Of a DNA stretch of 5,858 nucleotides, positions 5,644 through 5,858 are shown piece after piece; position 1 is the first letter of the stretch, and each line of letters begins with the position of its first letter. This DNA is from an uncultured Selenomonadales bacterium (GTDB taxonomy: Bacteria; Bacillota_C; Negativicutes; Selenomonadales; Selenomonadaceae): positions 1-5,858 of the forward strand of contig CALGGX010000339.1 of assembly GCA_937916025.1 (NCBI GenBank). Reading direction: 5' to 3'. Made by a program: the position numbers and the translations under genes. The notes beneath the pieces were generated by a model. It ran no database searches, was not told the DNA's origin, and saw nothing but the letters and a program-made list of their open reading frames with translations.

Positions 5644-5670
5644 AAGGCGACGAATTAACGCCGCCTTTTT
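5644..5670. terminator. Two-way intrinsic terminator
   Basis: AAGGCG (5644-5649) pairs with CGCCTT (5662-5667). A one-base mismatch and a CG-CG pair (5651-5652 with 5659-5660) lie inside, with loop AATTAA. A T-run follows on the plus strand (5666-5670), and an A-run on the left side (5635-5642) becomes a T-run on the minus strand. It can end transcription from both the transporter side and the minus-strand gene, whose stop codon (5669-5671) overlaps the T-run. Confidence 0.8.
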
Positions 5671-5858
5671 ATTTTGTCTCAGAGGTGATCTCGACGGAAA
5701 GTTTGAGCCGTGCGCATTGACGTCTGACGTCATCGACGGTATTGCCCTTGTTGAGATTTTTCAACACATCGTCGAGCCCGCTCTCAACTCCGACGTAAAG
5801 CTCATTGACTCCGAGCTCGTGCAGACGTTTCAATTGGGCGTCCGTCTTCGACATTATA
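5669..5858 (-). CDS. Radical SAM protein, C-terminal part (enters from the right edge, possibly truncated)
   Basis: Only the last 62 or so codons are in the window; the frame stays open to the right edge, so the ATG at 5854 is probably internal. The visible stretch LKRLHELGVNELYVGVESGL, followed by DDVLKNLNKGNTVDDVRRQC, matches the middle of radical SAM barrels, where the ESG segment follows a beta strand and helps bind S-adenosylmethionine. The CxxxCxxC iron-sulfur motif would lie upstream, outside the window. Family members usually continue for many residues after this helix. Here the frame ends about 12 residues later in SVEITSETK, directly at the terminator, which suggests a C-terminal truncation or decayed copy. 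A naturally short member cannot be excluded. The substrate class is not readable. Confidence 0.65.
   Translation of the reverse strand, partial: IMSKTDAQLKRLHELGVNELYVGVESGLDDVLKNLNKGNTVDDVRRQCARLKLSVEITSETK

Noticed and set aside
5718..5731. Tandem TGACGTC heptamers in the radical SAM frame
   Set aside because: Only two short copies within coding sequence; chance is a sufficient explanation.

Overview
The window looks like a chromosomal segment of a Gram-positive-lineage bacterium, most likely a Negativicute (Selenomonas-like). That is an inference. It rests on a DivIB/FtsQ-type division protein with moderate GC coding sequence, strong AGGAGG-type ribosome sites including one serving a TTG start, and AT-rich intergenic arrays built from TTACGAA-like heptads. 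I recall such arrays from this group but could not search for them.

Layout. Bases 1-135 hold two identical 55-bp AT-rich repeat copies that run up to the ribosome site of ftsQ (139-921, +). ftsQ converges with no spacer on a minus-strand pair: an unrecognised 258-residue protein resembling a ligand-sensing receptor domain (922-1698) and, overlapping it by 8 bp, a LysR-family regulator (1691-2569, TTG start). The LysR gene diverges from a fumarase/aspartase-superfamily lyase (2727-4073, +). The space between them carries two facing TATAAT promoters and two dyads that fit a LysR operator. After the lyase come a heptad-repeat array, a strong hairpin terminator and, 8 nt later, the ribosome site of a divalent anion:sodium symporter (DASS) gene.

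The DASS gene is broken. Its first 143 codons (4205-4633) run in frame into an HNH-nuclease-like segment with two tandem CxxC...CxxxC zinc motifs, ending at 5188. The transporter's C-terminal part then appears in another frame (5188-5607). The middle of the transporter, roughly 190 residues by comparison with CitT-type members, is absent. The event is therefore a replacement, not a clean insertion. A two-way terminator at 5644-5670 separates it from the end of a minus-strand radical SAM gene that enters from the right edge and stops soon after its ESG motif.

Working together (inference): LysR, lyase and DASS transporter form a familiar type of catabolic set, in which an imported anionic C4-type conjugate is cleaved to fumarate or a relative under LysR control. 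With the transporter disrupted, the lyase may be left without its import partner in this strain. No RNA genes or CRISPR array were seen.
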